Shown: piece by piece, positions 11,764 through 13,622 of the stretch
Position numbering within the stretch: position 1 is the stretch's first letter
Layout: every line of letters starts with the position of its first letter
NCBI GenBank assembly: GCA_030605745.1
Contig: JAUWHT010000346.1
Span: forward strand, 1 to 13,622
Length of the DNA stretch: 13,622 nt
Direction of reading: 5' to 3'
Source of the DNA: Pirellulales bacterium
GTDB lineage: Bacteria > Planctomycetota > Planctomycetia > Pirellulales > Thermoguttaceae
Notes under the pieces: model-generated
The model's database searches: none
What the model saw: only the letters and a program-made list of their open reading frames with translations
Told to the model about the DNA's origin: nothing
Position numbers and translations under genes: made by a program

Positions 11764-12756
11764 TTACTGGGCCGAGTTGCTTTGGTCGGCCAGTTCCCGG
11801 CCCACACGCTCCAGGTCGGCGTCGACCATCATTCGGACCAGTTCGGGAAAGGTGACCGTCGGTTCCCAGCCGAGCACCTTTCGGGCCTTGCTCGCGTCGC
11901 CGCGCAGGGTGTTGATCTCGGCGGGCCGGAGCAGCTTCGGATCGCTCTGGACATAGTCGTGCCAGTCCAGGTCCGCGCGGCCGAAGGCCAGCTTGACCAG
12001 GTCGCGGACCGAGTGCTTCTGGCCGGTGGCCACCACGTAGTCGTCCGGCTGCTGCTGCTGGAGCATCATCCACATGGCCTGCACGTAGTCGCCCGCGAAT
12101 CCCCAGTCGCGCATCGCGTCGAGGTTCCCCAGCTTGAGCTTGTCCTGGACGCCGAGTTTGATCCGGGCCACCGCGTCGGTAACTTTTCGGGTGACGAACT
12201 CCTTGCCCCGGAGCGGCGACTCGTGGTTGAACATGATCCCGGAGCAAGCGAAGATACTGTAGCTTTCACGGTAGTTCACCGTGATCCAGTGGCCGTAGAC
12301 CTTGGCCACACCGTAGGGACTGCGGGGCCAAAAGGGCGTCTGCTCGTTCTGCGGCTCTTGGCGGACCTTGCCGAACATCTCGCTGCTGCTGGCCTGGTAG
12401 AAACGGATCTTAGGATCGACCAGCCGGACGGCCTCCAGCAACCGGGTAACGCCAAGCGCGGTAAACTCGCTGGTCAACAGCGGCTGGAGCCAGCTTGTGG
12501 GCACGAAGCTCTGGGCGGCCAGGTTGTAGACCTCCTGCGGACGCACCTCGCGGACCAGCGTGATCAGCGACAACTGGTCCAGCAGGTCGGCCTGGTGCAG
12601 AGTCAGCCGGTCGCGGAGCCGGGCGATCCGCTCGAAGCTTTCCGTGCTGGCACGGCGGACCATCCCGTGGACCTCGTAGCCCTTGTTCAACAGCAGTTTG
12701 GCCAGATATGCCCCGTCCTGCCCGGTAATGCCGGTAATTAGCGCTTTGCGAGTCAT
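11764..12756 (-). CDS. gmd: GDP-mannose 4,6-dehydratase
   Basis: Converts GDP-mannose to GDP-4-keto-6-deoxymannose in the cytoplasm, the first step to GDP-fucose, GDP-rhamnose or GDP-perosamine. 330 residues, a short-chain dehydrogenase of the extended type. Visible features: NADP-binding GITGQDGAYLA (9-19), NLAAQSFVPTSW (78-89), the SSSEMFG motif with E126 (123-129), the catalytic YGVAK pair Y148/K152, FNHESPLRG (176-184) and RDWGFAGDYVQAMW (216-229). Length and motifs fit Gmd well. Start ATG at 12756 has GGAAG five bases upstream; a start nine codons earlier is possible. It heads a probable two-gene operon with the flippase-like gene. The partner enzyme that uses its product (such as a GDP-fucose synthase) is not in this window. 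Confidence 0.95.
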   Translation of the reverse strand: MTRKALITGITGQDGAYLAKLLLNKGYEVHGMVRRASTESFERIARLRDRLTLHQADLLDQLSLITLVREVRPQEVYNLAAQSFVPTSWLQPLLTSEFTALGVTRLLEAVRLVDPKIRFYQASSSEMFGKVRQEPQNEQTPFWPRSPYGVAKVYGHWITVNYRESYSIFACSGIMFNHESPLRGKEFVTRKVTDAVARIKLGVQDKLKLGNLDAMRDWGFAGDYVQAMWMMLQQQQPDDYVVATGQKHSVRDLVKLAFGRADLDWHDYVQSDPKLLRPAEINTLRGDASKARKVLGWEPTVTFPELVRMMVDADLERVGRELADQSNSAQ

Positions 12757-12762
12757 CGACGC

Positions 12763-12791
12763 TTCCAATCGTGTCTGATACATGCTATTTT
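12763..12791 (+). promoter_or_regulatory. Promoter candidate for the DUF4405-like gene
   Basis: TTCCAA (12763-12768), a 17-base spacer and TATTTT (12786-12791), preceded by TGC, an extended -10 motif. A start near 12798 leaves a leader of about 43 bases with GGAG at 12831-12834. This argues for the GTG start at 12841 over the upstream TTG/ATG at 12790-12793. Confidence 0.45.
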
Positions 12792-12840
12792 GATGGCTGG
12801 ACATGCTGGAGTCAACCACCGAGCACATTGGAGCTTTGCC

Positions 12841-13551
12841 GTGCCCGACACACCTGTACCGCGAAAATTCAAGGTTAAGGGGTTTACTTCCCTGCTGCTG
12901 ACATTCGCCTTCCTGGTGATGGGTTGCTCCGGGATTGTGCTGTACCTGACACCCAAGGGCCGGGTCGCACACTGGACCGGCTGGACCTTGCTGGGCCTGG
13001 AAAAGGAACAGTGGGCCGGCATTCACATGAACATCTGCCTGCTGTTCCTGATCGTCGCCGGGCTGCATCTGTACCTGAACTGGGGTATTTTCTGGGGATA
13101 TCTAAAGAAAAAGGCCGTCGCCGGGCTGCACTTGAAGTGGGAACTGGCCGCCGCACTGCTGATCGCCGTGGTCGTTGTCGCGGGAACACTCACAGACACA
13201 CCGCCGTTTAGCTCGATCGTCGAACTGAACGACCAGATCAAGGTTTATTGGGCCCGTCAGGCTGCTCGGGCGCCCGTGCCTCATGCCGAGGAACTCAGCT
13301 TGGAGGAGTTCGCAACTCACATCAATCTCACGGTCGATGATGTGGCCGAAGCGCTGCGCCAAGAGGGATTCTCGGTTGACAACGTGCAAGTAACGATCAG
13401 GGAATTGGCTGCCCAAAAGGGCGTTGCCCCAAGCGACGTGCACGCGGCTATCCTAAAGCATTTTCCGGAGGCAGGCAGTCGACGTGGCCGAGGACTAGGT
13501 CGCAGACAGGGTCGCGGGGCTGGGCAACGGCAGGGATCAAGGATAGAATAG
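12841..13551 (+). CDS. DUF4405-like membrane protein, cytochrome-b-type helices
   Basis: 236 residues from the GTG at 12841, chosen for its GGAG site seven bases upstream and the promoter position. Three membrane helices: about 14-37, 60-81 and 100-117. Histidines H44 (HWTGW), H62 and H76 (GIHMNICLLFLIVAGLH) and H97 lie in or near the helices; the HX13H pair in one helix resembles haem b ligands, as in the DUF4405/cytochrome-b561-like group. After the last helix comes a soluble part (about 128-236). It holds two helix-rich units, around LSLEEFATHINLTVDDVAEALRQEGF (152-177) and IRELAAQKGVAPSDVHAAILKHF (186-208). An Arg/Gly/Gln-rich tail (213-236) follows. It would sit in the inner membrane, perhaps in electron transfer; the partner is unknown. 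It is transcribed divergently from gmd. Confidence 0.75.
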   Translation: MPDTPVPRKFKVKGFTSLLLTFAFLVMGCSGIVLYLTPKGRVAHWTGWTLLGLEKEQWAGIHMNICLLFLIVAGLHLYLNWGIFWGYLKKKAVAGLHLKWELAAALLIAVVVVAGTLTDTPPFSSIVELNDQIKVYWARQAARAPVPHAEELSLEEFATHINLTVDDVAEALRQEGFSVDNVQVTIRELAAQKGVAPSDVHAAILKHFPEAGSRRGRGLGRRQGRGAGQRQGSRIE

Positions 13552-13558
13552 CTTAATC

Positions 13559-13584
13559 GTTTAGCAGCCGCCGGCACGGCGGCT
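13559..13584 (+). repeat. REP-like palindrome, copy 5
   Basis: GTTTAGC head (13559-13565), then AGCCGCCG (13566-13573), GCA and CGGCGGCT (13577-13584), a perfect 8-bp stem. It lies 8 bases after the stop of the DUF4405-like gene. A further short palindrome, GCGGC-CAA-GCCGC without its head (13606-13618), follows at the window edge and may belong to a second, cut copy. Confidence 0.75.
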
Positions 13585-13622
13585 TGAAACGTTCGATTAT
13601 CCTCCGCGGCCAAGCCGCCGTA

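Noticed and set aside
11745..11807. Upstream start for the flippase-like gene
   Set aside because: The extra 21 residues overlap the gmd stop and translate the heptamer array; the family start and a usable GGAG favour GTG at 11744.
12757..13068. N-terminal extension of Gmd
   Set aside because: It runs antisense through the DUF4405-like gene; Gmd proteins begin just before the GITGQDG nucleotide-binding motif, as from ATG 12756.

Overview
The window looks like chromosomal DNA from a planctomycete or a close PVC-group relative. This is inferred from its content: GC-rich genes, a large secreted protein of tandem DUF11/OmcB-like modules, long secreted proteins of unknown function, a secreted CXXC-less thioredoxin-like protein, and gene borders crowded with short repeats. 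I cannot name a species. No rRNA, tRNA, CRISPR array, transposase or phage gene was seen.

Layout. Positions 1-1541 (minus) hold an ABC-transporter operon: a LolD/MacB-type ATPase followed, with a 4-base overlap, by an FtsX-like permease cut by the window edge. Positions 1674-2467 (plus) hold a compact AbrB/PIN toxin-antitoxin module with its own promoter. A membrane-anchored protein (2632-3312, plus) converges on the 797-residue DUF11 protein (3361-5754, minus). The roughly 560-base gap after it holds an orphan promoter, an inverted pair of REP-like palindromes, and a promoter / structured RNA / intrinsic terminator unit (6065-6296) just ahead of a 93-residue gene (6316-6597). Next come a secreted thioredoxin-like protein with a CAP-like tail (6766-7638, minus) and a 621-residue secreted unknown (7890-9755, plus).

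Positions 9878-12756 form a glycan-related block: a polyprenol-phosphate mannosyltransferase-like GT2 enzyme (plus), converging on an operon of GDP-mannose 4,6-dehydratase and a UPF0104/flippase-like membrane protein (minus). Divergent from gmd is a three-helix DUF4405-like, cytochrome-b-like membrane protein (12841-13551).

Two repeat systems decorate the gene borders. One is a REP-like family of at least five copies: a GTTTAGC head followed by an 8-10 bp GC-rich hairpin. The other is a set of 7-bp (once 8-bp) short tandem arrays, different in sequence at most junctions and often paired with an inverted copy. Several of these repeats supply stop codons, coding sequence or ribosome-binding sites to the genes they touch. 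These repeats and the structured RNA upstream of 6316 are the most unusual parts of the window.
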